NCBI GenBank assembly: GCA_963721175.1
Contig: CAVRIG010000007.1
Location: forward strand, 124,001 to 188,000
DNA length: 64,000 bases
Source: Aliishimia sp963721175
GTDB lineage: Bacteria > Pseudomonadota > Alphaproteobacteria > Rhodobacterales > Rhodobacteraceae
Direction: 5' to 3'
This document shows, piece by piece, positions 1 to 9,157 of this stretch; position 1 is the stretch's first letter, and every line of letters begins with the position of its first letter. The notes beneath the pieces were generated by a model. The model did not search any database and was not told where the DNA came from. It saw nothing but the letters and a program-made list of their open reading frames with translations. Position numbers and translations under genes: made by a program.

Positions 1-932
1 GCCGCTGCTGAACCTGCCCGAAGCCTTCGGGCTCTGGCCGGCCGTCCTGCTTCTAGTGGCCTTTGCGGGGTACCTGCTGGCCGGGATCGCCCCGGACGAC
101 CCGGCGCGCCTTGCGGAGCTGGTGGCCATCTACTTTCTGGTCACGATGGCGGGGCTCCTGGTCTTCGGACCGCGCTGGCTGCATCAGGTCGAGCTGGGTC
201 ACGCCATCTTCGCCGCCTATGCGAGGCTGTCGCCTTGGCGATGTGTGGCCCCAGCGGGGTTCGGCGGCCCCGGTTGGCAGGTCCTGGCGCGAAAGGTGCC
301 GCGCGCGGGTGGTATCTTCGCCCTGACCCTGCTTGCCGCCGGAAGCTTCGACGGGCTCAACGAGACCTTCTGGTGGCTGGGCCTGATCGGCGTCAACCCG
401 CTCGAATTCCCCGGCCGCTCCGCCGTGGTCCGGCAAACGCTGGGCGGGCTTGCATGCGCCATCGTCGCGCTCGCGATGGTCTTCGCCGCGACGGTCTGGC
501 TTGGGTCGGCGGATCGCGCGCGCCGACATCGCCTTCGGACGGGCCTTCGGCTGGCTGGCGCTGAGCCTGCTGCCCATCGCGTTTGTCTACCACGTCGCGC
601 ACTACCTGACGTCGTTCCTGGTCAACATCCAGTACACGGTGGCCGCGGTGACAGACCCTCTCGCCCGTGGCGATGACTGGCTCGGGATCGAGCCTTTCCG
701 CGTCACAACCGGCTTCTTCAACCAGATCGCGACCGTCCGGATCATCTGGCTCAGCCAGGCGGGGCTGGTGGTGCTTGGCCATGTCTGGTCGGTGCTGCTG
801 TCGCACCGCATCGCGATGGAGCTTTTCGGGGACGGTCGCAGGGCCGCGCTGGCGACGCTGCCGCTCTCGATTTTCATGATCCTCTACACGTGTCTCGGAT
901 TATGGCTTCTGGCCGCGCCGCGCGGCGCCTGA
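1..932 (+). pseudogene. Multi-pass membrane protein, 5'-truncated by the window edge, frameshifted
   Basis: The reading frame is open from base 2 (PLLNLPEAFGLWPAV) and holds several hydrophobic segments, including around AIYFLVTMAGLLVFGP, IFALTLLAAGSF and GLACAIVALAMVFAATVWLG. Near base 505 the reading moves by +1. Dropping one base there joins TVWLG to RRIARADIAFGRAFGW, and the second frame continues with further hydrophobic stretches to a stop at 930-932. The joined product is an integral membrane protein whose N-terminus lies outside the window. I do not recognise the family with confidence and assign no function. Confidence 0.55.
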
Positions 933-1014
933 CCGAGGGGCCAGGCACAGATTTTTCTGGACATGGGCGCGGCTGGTCATGAAGCTTGAATTCAAGACCA
1001 GGGGGAGATTTGGC

Positions 1015-2295
1015 ATGACACGGAAACTGATCACGACCCGCCGCAAGGTGCTGCAGGGCGCCGCCGCGACCGGCCTCGTCGCGGCCTCGCCGCTGGCTTC
1101 GCGCTTCGCGCAGGCGCAGTCGTCCGAGCCGATCCGCATCGGGTTCCAGCAGCATTCCACGGGCATCGGCGCGGCGTACGGCCGGTGGTACGGGCGCACG
1201 ACCGAAGCCGCGGTGAAGAAGATCAACGACGAGGGCGGGATCAACGGCCGCCCCGTCGAGATCGTCGCGGAGGATGACGGCACCGACCCCAAGCGCGGTG
1301 CCGAGGTGGTGGAAAAGTTCGTCAACCAGCACGATTGCGACGTGGCCTTCGGGACGCTCTTCTCCCACGTGGTGATCGGTTCGTCCCCCGCGGCGGGCGA
1401 GCTGAAGATGCCTTATTTCGTGGTCTCGGAAGGGCATCACGTCGCCTCCGGCATGCTCAACCGCTACACGCTGCAACCGGGCATCACCGACGTGAAGAGC
1501 CAGGTGCAGGCGATGGCGCCTTACGTCGCGGGCAACCTCGGCAAGAAGGTCACGATGATCTTCCCCGATTTCGCCTTCGGTCACGATCACCGCGACTACT
1601 TCACCGCCGCGATCGAGGCGCAGGGCGGGGAGGTGCTGGAGCACATCGCGATCCCGCCGACGGAGACGTCCTTCACCAAGTATTTTCCCAACATCCCGCG
1701 GGAGACGGAAGTGATCTACCACGTGATGGTCGGCCCCGCCGTGCTCACCTTCGTCAAGGAGATGGGGGAATTCTTCGGACCCTCCGCGCCGCCGCTCTTC
1801 GGCTTCATCGACAGCCTCGAGGCGGTGTCTCTGGGCTCGCCGGGGCTGGAGTTCCTGGAAGGCACCTACTTCTGGGAAGGCAACCCGCGCTACGCCCAGG
1901 AGGATCAGACGGAGTACGACGCGGCCTACCGCGCGGCCGTGGGGGTGGACGAGACCGGGGCATCTGTGAGCGATTCCAAGGATGTCTCGACCTACGCCCA
2001 CATGTTCGGCTGCTGGGAGACCCTGCATGTCATCAAGGCGGGGATGGAGGCGTCGGGCTATCAGGGGCCGGACGACCGTGCGGCGCTGATCGAGGCGGTG
2101 GAGGCGATGACGGACATGCCCGAGGGGATGGATCACCCGCAGGGGCCGAAGGTCTTCAACGGGAAGACGCACCAGGTCTTTGGCGTTCAGTACATCAGCC
2201 AGGTCCGGGACGGGCGGCTGGTGAAGGTCCACACGACCTCGATCGAGGACACGGTGTATCCGGACGAGGTGGACTACACGGCGATGCCGTTGTGA
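1015..2295 (+). CDS. ABC transporter substrate-binding protein, Liv/urea type, Tat-exported
   Basis: A 426-residue periplasmic binding protein of the branched-chain amino acid/amide class (Peripla_BP_6). The ATG at 1015 is preferred over the in-frame ATG at 979 because a GGGGGAG ribosome site ends about 7 nt upstream. The N-terminus has a twin-arginine signal (TTRRKVLQGAAATG, then a hydrophobic stretch ending SRFAQAQ), so export is probably by Tat. The mature part begins EPIRIGFQQHSTGIGAAYG, typical of the ligand-binding fold. It is the likely receptor for the LivHMGF permease at 5433-8669, although four unrelated genes lie between them. The ligand is not evident. The neighbouring molybdoenzyme and Hnr-like genes suggest an N-heterocycle or amide, which is inference. 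Confidence 0.9.
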   Translation: MTRKLITTRRKVLQGAAATGLVAASPLASRFAQAQSSEPIRIGFQQHSTGIGAAYGRWYGRTTEAAVKKINDEGGINGRPVEIVAEDDGTDPKRGAEVVEKFVNQHDCDVAFGTLFSHVVIGSSPAAGELKMPYFVVSEGHHVASGMLNRYTLQPGITDVKSQVQAMAPYVAGNLGKKVTMIFPDFAFGHDHRDYFTAAIEAQGGEVLEHIAIPPTETSFTKYFPNIPRETEVIYHVMVGPAVLTFVKEMGEFFGPSAPPLFGFIDSLEAVSLGSPGLEFLEGTYFWEGNPRYAQEDQTEYDAAYRAAVGVDETGASVSDSKDVSTYAHMFGCWETLHVIKAGMEASGYQGPDDRAALIEAVEAMTDMPEGMDHPQGPKVFNGKTHQVFGVQYISQVRDGRLVKVHTTSIEDTVYPDEVDYTAMPL

Positions 2296-2375
2296 CGTCG
2301 CCCGGCTAAGATAAAGCAGGCGGCGATCGACGCCACCGCGTGCCTTGAACACCAGGCGGCGCCCTTCGTGCCGGA

Positions 2376-2723
2376 CTATTCCTTCAATTCGAGCATGAGA
2401 ACATGGGTCGCGGTCGTGCCGACATTCGATCCGATATGCGTCTGCGCGTCCGAATACATCACGTCGCCCGCCTTGAACTCGCGCATCATGACCTTTCCGT
2501 CCGGTAGCGCGATTTCGCGCTGGAAATCCGTCAGTGCATAAAGAACGAACGCCGGGTGTCGATGCTCGTGTGTCTTTTCCCCCGGCGCGTCGGTGTATTC
2601 CAATACCCGCACTCGCTCGTTTTCAAAACGCACCACGTACTTGTCGCCGTCCGTGCTGACCGGATCGGCGGCAAAGGCTGCAGTCGAATTTATCAGGATC
2701 GTCAGTGCAATGATCTTCTTCAT
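2376..2723 (-). CDS. Exported small cupin-domain protein
   Basis: A 115-residue protein with a Sec signal peptide (MKKIIALTILINSTAAFAA) and a single cupin barrel. The metal-binding His cluster is visible in EKTHEHRHPAFVLYAL, and the second cupin motif lies around REFKAGDVMYSDAQTHIG. The start ATG at 2723 follows a GGAGA site. It is transcribed divergently from the LysR gene at 2902, so that regulator may control it. Small periplasmic cupins of this kind have no settled function and no substrate can be read from the sequence. Confidence 0.75.
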   Translation of the reverse strand: MKKIIALTILINSTAAFAADPVSTDGDKYVVRFENERVRVLEYTDAPGEKTHEHRHPAFVLYALTDFQREIALPDGKVMMREFKAGDVMYSDAQTHIGSNVGTTATHVLMLELKE

Positions 2724-2901
2724 GGTCGTGTCTCCGTTGACCCGGCCCGCGCCGTCTTCGGCGCCGTCGCTCGGGAAGCTTTGAAATGGACGGGTCGACC
2801 TGTCTGTTTCATACTAATCTCTCGTGAAATGATCCGCGATCTGCTATCTTGCAGAGCGGCCCCGCAACCTTGCGGGCCGGCCGCTTCTGGATTTTCTCGA
2901 A

Positions 2902-3795
2902 ATGCTTGATTGGAACGATCTCAGGTACGTGCTGGCAGTCTCGCGGCATGGCAGCACGCTTTCGGCTGCGCGCGCCATGGGGGTGAACCAGTCGACGGTG
3001 CAGCGGCGCCTCGCCGGTCTCGAGAGCGAGCTTGGCTGTGTGCTCTTCGAGCGTCACAAGAGCGGATACCGTTTGACCGCATTGGCTGACCAACTTCTTC
3101 CCTATGCAGAAAGTGTGGCTTCGGCAGCAACCGCGTTCGAGCAGCGCGTCAAATCGGAAGGTCTCGCGAATTCGATCAGCTTGCGGTTGACCTGCCCCGA
3201 GCCGATCGCTGCCCGGCTGACACAAAGCGGTCTCATCGACCGGTTCTACTCACAGTATCCCGACCTGAAGATCGAGTTCGTGCTCAGGGACAGCTATGTC
3301 GATCTTTCGAAAGGTGAGGCGGATGTTGCCTTGCGGTCTGGCGATACCGAAGACGGAGACCTGATCGGCCGCAAGATAGCGGATTTGATCTGGGCCATCT
3401 ACGCAAGTCGCACCTACCTGTCGCTGGCGCGCGCGCCGAAATCGGTGGGCGAGATGGCCGCGCACCCGCTGATCGGCTTTGACGAGAAGTTGCGGAAACA
3501 TCGCTTGTCCGTCTGGCTTGAACGGGTTGCACCCGGGGCGACGTATGCAGCCCGAAGCAACAGCGTTCTTGGCCTGGTGTCGGCGGCAAGGTCCGGTGTC
3601 GGAATCGCGCCTCTCCCGATCGCGCTCGGTGACGCCGAACCCGATCTTGTCCGTTTGTTCGGCCCGGTGCCCGAGTTGACCCGCGCCTGGCGGCTGCTGT
3701 GCCACCCGGATCAGCGCCACACGCGCCGCGTCTCCGCATTCTTTGCATTTGTCGGATCAGAAATCGAGGCGTTGAGACCCGTTTTGACGGGTTGA
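2902..3795 (+). CDS. LysR-family transcriptional regulator
   Basis: A 297-residue LysR regulator. The N-terminal winged helix-turn-helix is clear (LDWNDLRYVLAVSRHGSTLSAARAMG, then VNQSTVQRRLAGLESELG), followed by a linker and an effector-binding domain (residues about 90-290). It is divergent from the cupin gene. The 178 bp intergenic region contains TTTCA at 2807-2811 and TGAAA at 2825-2829, which could form part of a LysR site, though the match is weak. Effector unknown. Confidence 0.88.
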   Translation: MLDWNDLRYVLAVSRHGSTLSAARAMGVNQSTVQRRLAGLESELGCVLFERHKSGYRLTALADQLLPYAESVASAATAFEQRVKSEGLANSISLRLTCPEPIAARLTQSGLIDRFYSQYPDLKIEFVLRDSYVDLSKGEADVALRSGDTEDGDLIGRKIADLIWAIYASRTYLSLARAPKSVGEMAAHPLIGFDEKLRKHRLSVWLERVAPGATYAARSNSVLGLVSAARSGVGIAPLPIALGDAEPDLVRLFGPVPELTRAWRLLCHPDQRHTRRVSAFFAFVGSEIEALRPVLTG

Positions 3796-3810
3796 CGCAC
3801 GATCGCCGGT

Positions 3811-4224
3811 TTACCGAAACGCCTTCGCCCACGAGGAGTAGATGAAGGTGGCGGACCATGTCAGCACCATGAAGCCGCCGAGCGACTGCATCATGCTCAC
3901 GAGGCGAATGGGGCCGGACGTCTCGATCTGGGTGTAGCCGAGGGTGGCGAAGTTGATCCCGGAGAAATAGACCAGCCCTTCCCAGCTCTGCTCGAATTCG
4001 CCTGCGAGCGCGCCCATGGCGGGCCAGCGGAGCAGAATGCCGTAGGCAAGCGCGAAGAGCAGGATCTCCGCCAGGTGGATCGTCAGCAGCCCGATGAAGA
4101 TCGAGATCAGCGTGGCATTGGGCCAGCTTCTGTCGCGCCCCGTCAGGCGGTCGAGGCCGCGCAGGCAGACATGGTGAAAGAGCCCCAGCAGGGCCACCAG
4201 AACGAAGCCGATCAGGAGCGCCAC
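3811..4224 (-). CDS. Two-helix ion-channel protein (Ion_trans_2-like)
   Basis: A 137-residue protein with an N-terminal membrane helix, a second hydrophobic stretch, a pore-loop-like segment (VYFSGINFATLGYTQI) and a final helix. The ATLGYTQ stretch resembles a degenerate potassium-channel filter (TxGYG), as seen in small bacterial two-transmembrane channel proteins. The start is GTG at 4224 behind GGAGGA. It follows the yihY-like gene in the same direction with 43 nt between them, so the two may be co-transcribed. Ion selectivity cannot be predicted because the canonical GYG is absent. Confidence 0.7.
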   Translation of the reverse strand: MALLIGFVLVALLGLFHHVCLRGLDRLTGRDRSWPNATLISIFIGLLTIHLAEILLFALAYGILLRWPAMGALAGEFEQSWEGLVYFSGINFATLGYTQIETSGPIRLVSMMQSLGGFMVLTWSATFIYSSWAKAFR

Positions 4225-4267
4225 GTCGTCCTCCAGACGTGTCCAGCGACCCGCACTCCGGCAGCGA

Positions 4268-5221
4268 TCACGGGGTCCGACCGACGGTATCGGCCTTCAC
4301 CGCGCCGCGTTCGCCGCGCGGCCGCGGTGGATCGGTCGTGGTGTCCCGCTCCGTCTGATGCTCGATCTCGGAATTCAGTTCCGCCCCGAGCAGAACGATG
4401 AAGGCGGAGAGCCAGAGCCAGGTGAGCAGGATGATGACCCCGCCCAGGGCGCCGTAGGTTTCGTTGTAGCTGCCGAAATTGTCGACGTAGATCGAGAAGG
4501 CGATGGAGCCGATGATCCACACGACGGTCGCCGTCACCGCGCCGATGCTGACCCATCTCCATTGCGGGTTCTCGCGCGAGGGCGCGTAGCGGTAGATCAC
4601 CGCGAGCCCGAACATCGTCAGGATCGCCAGAACCACCCAGCGGCCGTAGGTGACCAGCGCCTGCACGCCCTGCGACAGGCCCAACGATCCGAGCAAGGCG
4701 GGTGCGGCCACGGTTCCGGCCAGTGCGATCAGGACGCCGACGATCAGAAACAGCGTCAGAACCAGCGCCATCAGATTGAGCCGGATGAAGCCGCGGCTTT
4801 CCTCCTCGTCATAGGCGATGTTCATCCCCTCCATCAGCGTCTTCATGCCCTTCGACGCGCTGTAGAGGGAGAGCAGGATGCCGAAAGCGGCCGCGAGTCC
4901 GACGCCGGTGCCCGCGCCCTCGGCGACCTTGCGCGCCTGGCCCTGGATGATCTCGGCGGCGTTCTGGGGAAGCGAGCCCGCCAGCCGCTCGATCTGCGCC
5001 TCGATCGCGGCCGGGTCCATCACCAGCCCGGCGATCGAGATGAGTGACGCGATCAGCGGGAAGACCGCGAGCAGGCCGAAGAAGGCGACGCCAGCCGAGA
5101 CGATCGAGACGTGGTCGGCGGTCAGTTCGTCCTTCGTGCGCAGAAGCGCGTCTCGCCAGCCGGGTTTCGGGATTTCCTGCGGCCGTGTCGCTTGCCGGCC
5201 CCGCGCGTTGTCCTTCGCCAT
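4268..5221 (-). CDS. YihY/BrkB-family inner-membrane protein
   Basis: A 317-residue protein of the YihY/virulence factor BrkB family. It has a short basic N-terminus, then about six membrane helices, with characteristic segments SAGVAFFGLLAVFPLIASL, YSASKGMKTLMEGMNIAYDEEE and GAVTATVVWIIGSIAFSIYV. The frame extends upstream, but ATG at 5221 is chosen because an AAAGGA ribosome site lies 6 nt before it and the family usually begins there. Function in the family is unsettled; an early RNase BN assignment was withdrawn. Confidence 0.88.
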   Translation of the reverse strand: MAKDNARGRQATRPQEIPKPGWRDALLRTKDELTADHVSIVSAGVAFFGLLAVFPLIASLISIAGLVMDPAAIEAQIERLAGSLPQNAAEIIQGQARKVAEGAGTGVGLAAAFGILLSLYSASKGMKTLMEGMNIAYDEEESRGFIRLNLMALVLTLFLIVGVLIALAGTVAAPALLGSLGLSQGVQALVTYGRWVVLAILTMFGLAVIYRYAPSRENPQWRWVSIGAVTATVVWIIGSIAFSIYVDNFGSYNETYGALGGVIILLTWLWLSAFIVLLGAELNSEIEHQTERDTTTDPPRPRGERGAVKADTVGRTP

Positions 5222-5432
5222 CTTGGGTCCTTTCGCTGTTGTGCAAAAAACCTTGCAAGACCGTGATGGTTCCATGGACCGGAGCCTTGGTGAGGTCGTT
5301 GGGTCCAATCCAGGCCGCCATGCGCCGCATGTGGCATCGGGGATCGTCGAGCGGTCATGGCCGGGGAAGATTGTGAAGGTCCGGCCTCCTGTCAGCTTGC
5401 CCTTTCGTCGCCTCCCGGGCAATCCTGCGGGC

Positions 5433-6353
5433 ATGGAGTTCGGGCCTCATCTGATGCTGGCGGTTCTGGAGGGGGCCGTGGGAGCGGCGGTTCTGGCGCT
5501 CACCGCACTGGGGCTCTCCCTCGTCTTCGGTGTGATGCGGGTCGTCAACGTGGCGCATGGGGAGTTCTTCATGCTAGGCGCGGTGGTGGCGTGGTTCGTG
5601 GCCTCGATGCTGGGGGCGCATCCCGCACTGGGGTTTCTGGCAGCATTGCTGGTGGCGCCGCTGGTCGCCGGCGCCGTGGCGATGGTGGCGGACCGGTTGG
5701 TGCTCAAACACGTGAACTATGACCCGGAGGCGACGATCGTGGCGACGATCGGCGTGCTCTACATCCTGCAGCAGACGGCGCTGATGACCTTCGGGCCGGA
5801 GGCGCGGCCGGTGGCGCCGCCGTTCAACCATCGCATCGCGCTGCCCTGGTACGATTTCGCCGCCGGGGAGTGGTTCTATCCATGGGGGCTGTCCACGACA
5901 TCCTACAAGCTCTTCGTGATCGGGGCGGCGGCGGTGATCCTGCTGGGGTTTTGGGCGTTACTGTCACAATCGCGCGCGGGGCTCGTCATGCGGGCGACGC
6001 AACTCGATCGGGAGACGGCGCTCGCCTTCGGCATTCCGGTGGGGCGGGTCTACAGCCTCGTCTTCGGGCTGGGGGCGGCGCTGGCGGCGCTGGCCGCGGT
6101 GCTGATCGTGCCGATCCAGCAGGCGCATTACCTGATGGGGGGCGATCCGCTGCTCCTGAGCTTCATCGTCGTCATCATCGGCGGGCTGGGGTCGATCCGC
6201 GGGACGGTGGTCGCGGCGCTGCTGATCGGCATGTCGGACGGGATCATCTCGGTCTTCCTCAGCCCCACGCTGTCGAAGATCCTGGCGACGCTGCTGGTGG
6301 CGCTGGTGCTGGTCTTCCGCCCGCAGGGACTCTTCGGCAAGGCGCCTGCATGA
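5433..6353 (+). CDS. livH: Branched-chain-type ABC transporter permease LivH
   Basis: A 306-residue permease of the LivH family with about eight membrane helices. Diagnostic stretches are LSLVFGVMRVVNVAHGEFFM near the N-terminus and QSRAGLVMRATQLDRETALAFGI, the cytoplasmic coupling loop. The frame is open far upstream, but the family begins at the ATG at 5433. Its stop overlaps the livM start by 4 bp (ATGA), and the same overlap recurs at livM/livG and livG/livF, so the four genes form a tightly coupled operon. The substrate-binding protein partner is most likely the gene at 1015. Confidence 0.93.
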   Translation: MEFGPHLMLAVLEGAVGAAVLALTALGLSLVFGVMRVVNVAHGEFFMLGAVVAWFVASMLGAHPALGFLAALLVAPLVAGAVAMVADRLVLKHVNYDPEATIVATIGVLYILQQTALMTFGPEARPVAPPFNHRIALPWYDFAAGEWFYPWGLSTTSYKLFVIGAAAVILLGFWALLSQSRAGLVMRATQLDRETALAFGIPVGRVYSLVFGLGAALAALAAVLIVPIQQAHYLMGGDPLLLSFIVVIIGGLGSIRGTVVAALLIGMSDGIISVFLSPTLSKILATLLVALVLVFRPQGLFGKAPA

Positions 6354-7285
6354 GGCGGGAGACGGTTTTGCACCTGGGGCTGGTGGCAGGGCTCTTCGCG
6401 CTCTGCTTCCTGCTGCCGGATTATCACCAGGGGAACCTGGCACGGATCCTGGTGCTGGCGACCTATGCCATCGGGTACAATGTTCTCTTCGGGTATACCG
6501 GGTTGCTGAGCCTCGGTCATGCGATGTTCTTCGCCACTGGCATGTACGGCATGGGTCTGGCGATGAGCCACGGCGAGGTGCCTGCGGTGCCGGCCTTCCT
6601 GCTGGGCGTGGGATGTGCGGCGCTGTTCTCCGCGCTGGTGGCGCCGCTGGCGCTGCGCACGACCGGTGTAGCGTTTCTGATCGTGACGCTGATGTTCTCG
6701 CAGGCGTTGTTCCTCACGATCCTCTATTTCGGCGCGTGGACGCGGGGCGACGAGGGGTTCGTGATCAGCCAAGCGGAGCGGATGGTGGCGGGGGTCGACC
6801 TGACCGACCCGGTGACGCGGTATCTCTGTGCGCTGGGGCTGTTTTCCGTGGCGTTACTGGTGACCGCGCGGATGATGCAGGTGCAGTTCGGCGCGGTGCT
6901 GGTAGGCATCCGCGAGAACGAGGAGCGGACGCGGATGCTCGGCTACGACGTGTTCCGGCACAAGCTGGCCGCCGTCGTCATCTCAGGCACCATCTCCGGC
7001 GCGGCCGGGGCGGGGTACGGTCTGCTCTTCGGCTATGTGGGCGCGACGTTCGCGTCGGTGCAGTTCTCGATCTTTCCGCTGCTCTGGGTGTTGCTCGGCG
7101 GCGCGGGGACAACCATCGGGCCGCTGGTGGGCACGCTCTTCATGTTCTACCTCATCGACTACGCGTCGGGAGTGACGAGCGCCTACATGCTGATCGCGGG
7201 CGTGGTGCTGGTTCTGCTCACGCTCTTTGCGCGCGCCGGGTTGATGGGCGAAGTGCGCCGCCGGTGGGTGCCGTGGCTGCCATGA
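6350..7285 (+). CDS. livM: Branched-chain-type ABC transporter permease LivM
   Basis: A 311-residue LivM-family permease. The N-terminal region ILVLATYAIGYNVLFGYTGLLSLGHAMFFATG is diagnostic, and the coupling loop VLVGIRENEERTRMLGYDVFRHKLAAVVISG is intact. The start ATG overlaps the livH stop and the stop overlaps the livG start. It would form the membrane channel as a heterodimer with LivH. Confidence 0.93.
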   Translation: MRRETVLHLGLVAGLFALCFLLPDYHQGNLARILVLATYAIGYNVLFGYTGLLSLGHAMFFATGMYGMGLAMSHGEVPAVPAFLLGVGCAALFSALVAPLALRTTGVAFLIVTLMFSQALFLTILYFGAWTRGDEGFVISQAERMVAGVDLTDPVTRYLCALGLFSVALLVTARMMQVQFGAVLVGIRENEERTRMLGYDVFRHKLAAVVISGTISGAAGAGYGLLFGYVGATFASVQFSIFPLLWVLLGGAGTTIGPLVGTLFMFYLIDYASGVTSAYMLIAGVVLVLLTLFARAGLMGEVRRRWVPWLP

Positions 7286-7974
7286 ACTTGCTGGAGACGC
7301 ACGGTCTGACCCGCGTGTTCGGCGGCCTCACGGCGGTGGATGGCGTGGATTTCATGCTCGAACCGGGTCGGATCCATGCCCTTATCGGACCCAATGGCGC
7401 GGGCAAGAGCACGTTCGTCGGCATGGTCTCGGGACGGATCGCGGCCACGCGCGGGAGCGTGCGGTTCGACGGGCGGGACATCACCACGCTGCCGGCGCAT
7501 CGGCGGATCCGGGCGGGGATGGCCTACACATTCCAGATCACGGCGATCTATGCGCGGCTCACGCTCTTCGACAACGTGGCGCTGGCGCTGGGCGCGCGGG
7601 ACCGGGGGCGCGTGCGGGAGGCGCTGGACCGGGTCGGGCTGTCGGAGCGCATGGATCAGGTCGCCGGCGATCTCTCCTACGGCCACCAGCGGCTGCTGGA
7701 GATCGCGATGGGGGTGGCGCAGGCGCCGCGACTGCTCATCCTTGACGAGCCGACGCAAGGGCTGGCGGAGAGCGAAATCGTGGAGTTCATCGCCCTGATC
7801 CGCGGGCTGGCGGGAGAAACGACGATCCTGCTGATCGAGCACAACATGGACGTCGTCATGGACCTCGCCGAAGAGATCACGGTCCTGGATGCGGGCCGCG
7901 TGCTGGCCACCGGCACCCCGGCGGATATCCGGACCGATCCGCAGGTCCAGGAAGCCTACCTGGGAGGCGGATGA
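7282..7974 (+). CDS. livG: ABC transporter ATP-binding protein LivG
   Basis: A 230-residue ATPase. Walker A is GPNGAGKST (about residues 36-44), Walker B is LLILDEPTQGL, and the switch His is in LLIEHNMDVVM. The signature motif is LSYGHQ in place of LSGGQ, a variant common in LivG and urea-type ATPases. The C-terminus GTPADIRTDPQVQEAYLGG is typical of the Liv/Urt group. It overlaps livM and livF by 4 bp each. Confidence 0.93.
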   Translation: MNLLETHGLTRVFGGLTAVDGVDFMLEPGRIHALIGPNGAGKSTFVGMVSGRIAATRGSVRFDGRDITTLPAHRRIRAGMAYTFQITAIYARLTLFDNVALALGARDRGRVREALDRVGLSERMDQVAGDLSYGHQRLLEIAMGVAQAPRLLILDEPTQGLAESEIVEFIALIRGLAGETTILLIEHNMDVVMDLAEEITVLDAGRVLATGTPADIRTDPQVQEAYLGGG

Positions 7975-8669
7975 TGCTGCGGCTCGAGGGTATATCCGGG
8001 GGCTATGGCCCGGTCCGCGTGCTGCACGAGTTGTCGCTGGAGGTGCGCGCGGGCGAGGTGCTCTGCGTCATGGGGCGCAACGGGGCGGGCAAGACGACGA
8101 TGCTGAAGGCGGTGATGGGGCTCTTGCCGCTGACCGGGGGGCGGATCGTACTTGACGGCGAGGAGATCAGCGCGCTGGCCGCACACGAAGTGCCGAAACG
8201 CGGGATCGGCTACGTGCCGCAGGGGCGGCGGCTTTTTACCGAACTGACCGTGGCGGAGAATATCGAGATCGGGCTGATGACGCGCGGACGCGGCCGGGCG
8301 ACGCGAGACAAGGTGCTGGAGATGTTTCCCCGCTTGCAGGAACGCCTGAAACAGCGGGCGGAGACGCTGTCGGGCGGGGAGCAGCAGATGCTGGCGACCG
8401 CGCGGGCGTTGTGCCTGGAGCCCCGCGTGCTGCTGCTGGACGAGCCGACGGAAGGGCTGCAGCCGTCGATGATCCGAATGATCCGCGACACAGTGGCGGC
8501 GATGCGGGCCGAGGGCGTCGCGATCGTGCTGGTCGAACAGCGGGTCGAGGCGGTTCTTTCGCTCGCCGACCGCGTGGCGTTCATCGAGAACGGGCGCGGG
8601 CGCGAGGCGGTCACCCCGGCGGAGCTGCGGGCGGATCCGACGCTGCTGCACAAATATGTCGGCGTCTGA
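7971..8669 (+). CDS. livF: ABC transporter ATP-binding protein LivF
   Basis: A 232-residue second ATPase of the Liv transporter. Walker A is GRNGAGKTT, the signature is LSGGEQQML, Walker B is VLLLDEPTEGL, and the switch His position is Gln (VLVEQRVEAVL), as is usual in LivF. The family's GIGYVPQGRRLF Q-loop region is present. The last base of its stop (8669) directly abuts the stop of the convergent marR gene, with no intergenic DNA. Confidence 0.93.
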   Translation: MMLRLEGISGGYGPVRVLHELSLEVRAGEVLCVMGRNGAGKTTMLKAVMGLLPLTGGRIVLDGEEISALAAHEVPKRGIGYVPQGRRLFTELTVAENIEIGLMTRGRGRATRDKVLEMFPRLQERLKQRAETLSGGEQQMLATARALCLEPRVLLLDEPTEGLQPSMIRMIRDTVAAMRAEGVAIVLVEQRVEAVLSLADRVAFIENGRGREAVTPAELRADPTLLHKYVGV

Positions 8670-9089
8670 TCAGACCAGCCGCGCCAGCAGAGCCTCGAAC
8701 ACCGCGACCTCTTCTGCGCTCAGCGGCTCCACGGTTTCGGCCCGCGCAGCCAGCGCCTGATCCCGCGCGGCTTCGAATGCTGTGCGCCCCGCTGTGGTCA
8801 GGTCCACGAGGCGCAGCCGCTGGTCGGTCTGATCGGCGCGCGAGATCACCAGCCCCTTCGCCCGCAGCCGCTCCACGACGCCCTTGATGGTCGCCGAATC
8901 CATCGCCGTCATCCGCCCCAGCAGGTTCTGCGACAGCCCGCCCTGTTCATGCAGCCGCGCCAAGGCGGCGAACTGCGTCGGCGTCAGCCCCTCGACGTGG
9001 CGTGCGAAGATCGCCACGTGGCGCTGGTTCGCGCGGCGCAGGTTGTAGCCCACTTGGTCAGAGAGGCTGTACGGCGGCTTCGTCGACAT
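8670..9089 (-). CDS. MarR-family transcriptional regulator
   Basis: A 139-residue MarR regulator with the winged helix core (FAALARLHEQGGLSQNLLGRMTAMDSATIKGVVERL) and the beta-wing (SRADQTDQRLRLVDLTTAG). It is divergent from the molybdoenzyme genes beginning at 9158. The short region between them carries a perfect TTGCG-N3-CGCAA inverted repeat that could be its operator. MarR proteins beside xanthine-dehydrogenase-type genes (for example HucR) respond to the pathway substrate; that this one does so is inference. Confidence 0.88.
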   Translation of the reverse strand: MSTKPPYSLSDQVGYNLRRANQRHVAIFARHVEGLTPTQFAALARLHEQGGLSQNLLGRMTAMDSATIKGVVERLRAKGLVISRADQTDQRLRLVDLTTAGRTAFEAARDQALAARAETVEPLSAEEVAVFEALLARLV

Positions 9090-9098
9090 GGGAGTTTA

Positions 9099-9124
9099 TT
9101 GACAGGTCGGATTGCGTGCCGCAA
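9099..9124 (+). promoter_or_regulatory. Candidate -35 element and MarR operator
   Basis: TTGACA at 9099-9104 could serve as a -35 element for the molybdoenzyme operon. A perfect inverted repeat, TTGCG-TGC-CGCAA, occupies 9112-9124, just downstream and in the spacer/-10 zone. A regulator bound there would block the promoter. The -10 candidate (CAACAT at 9122) is poor. Size and position fit a MarR dimer site between divergent genes, but no second copy was found. Confidence 0.4.
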
Positions 9125-9157
9125 CATCTGCTTGTGTACCAACGATCCGGGGATTCC

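Noticed and set aside
874..2352. A 492-codon open frame on the minus strand opposite the Liv receptor
   Set aside because: Composition is typical of antisense shadow frames (His/Arg/Asp/Val rich) and there is no family-like sequence; the plus-strand receptor is clear.
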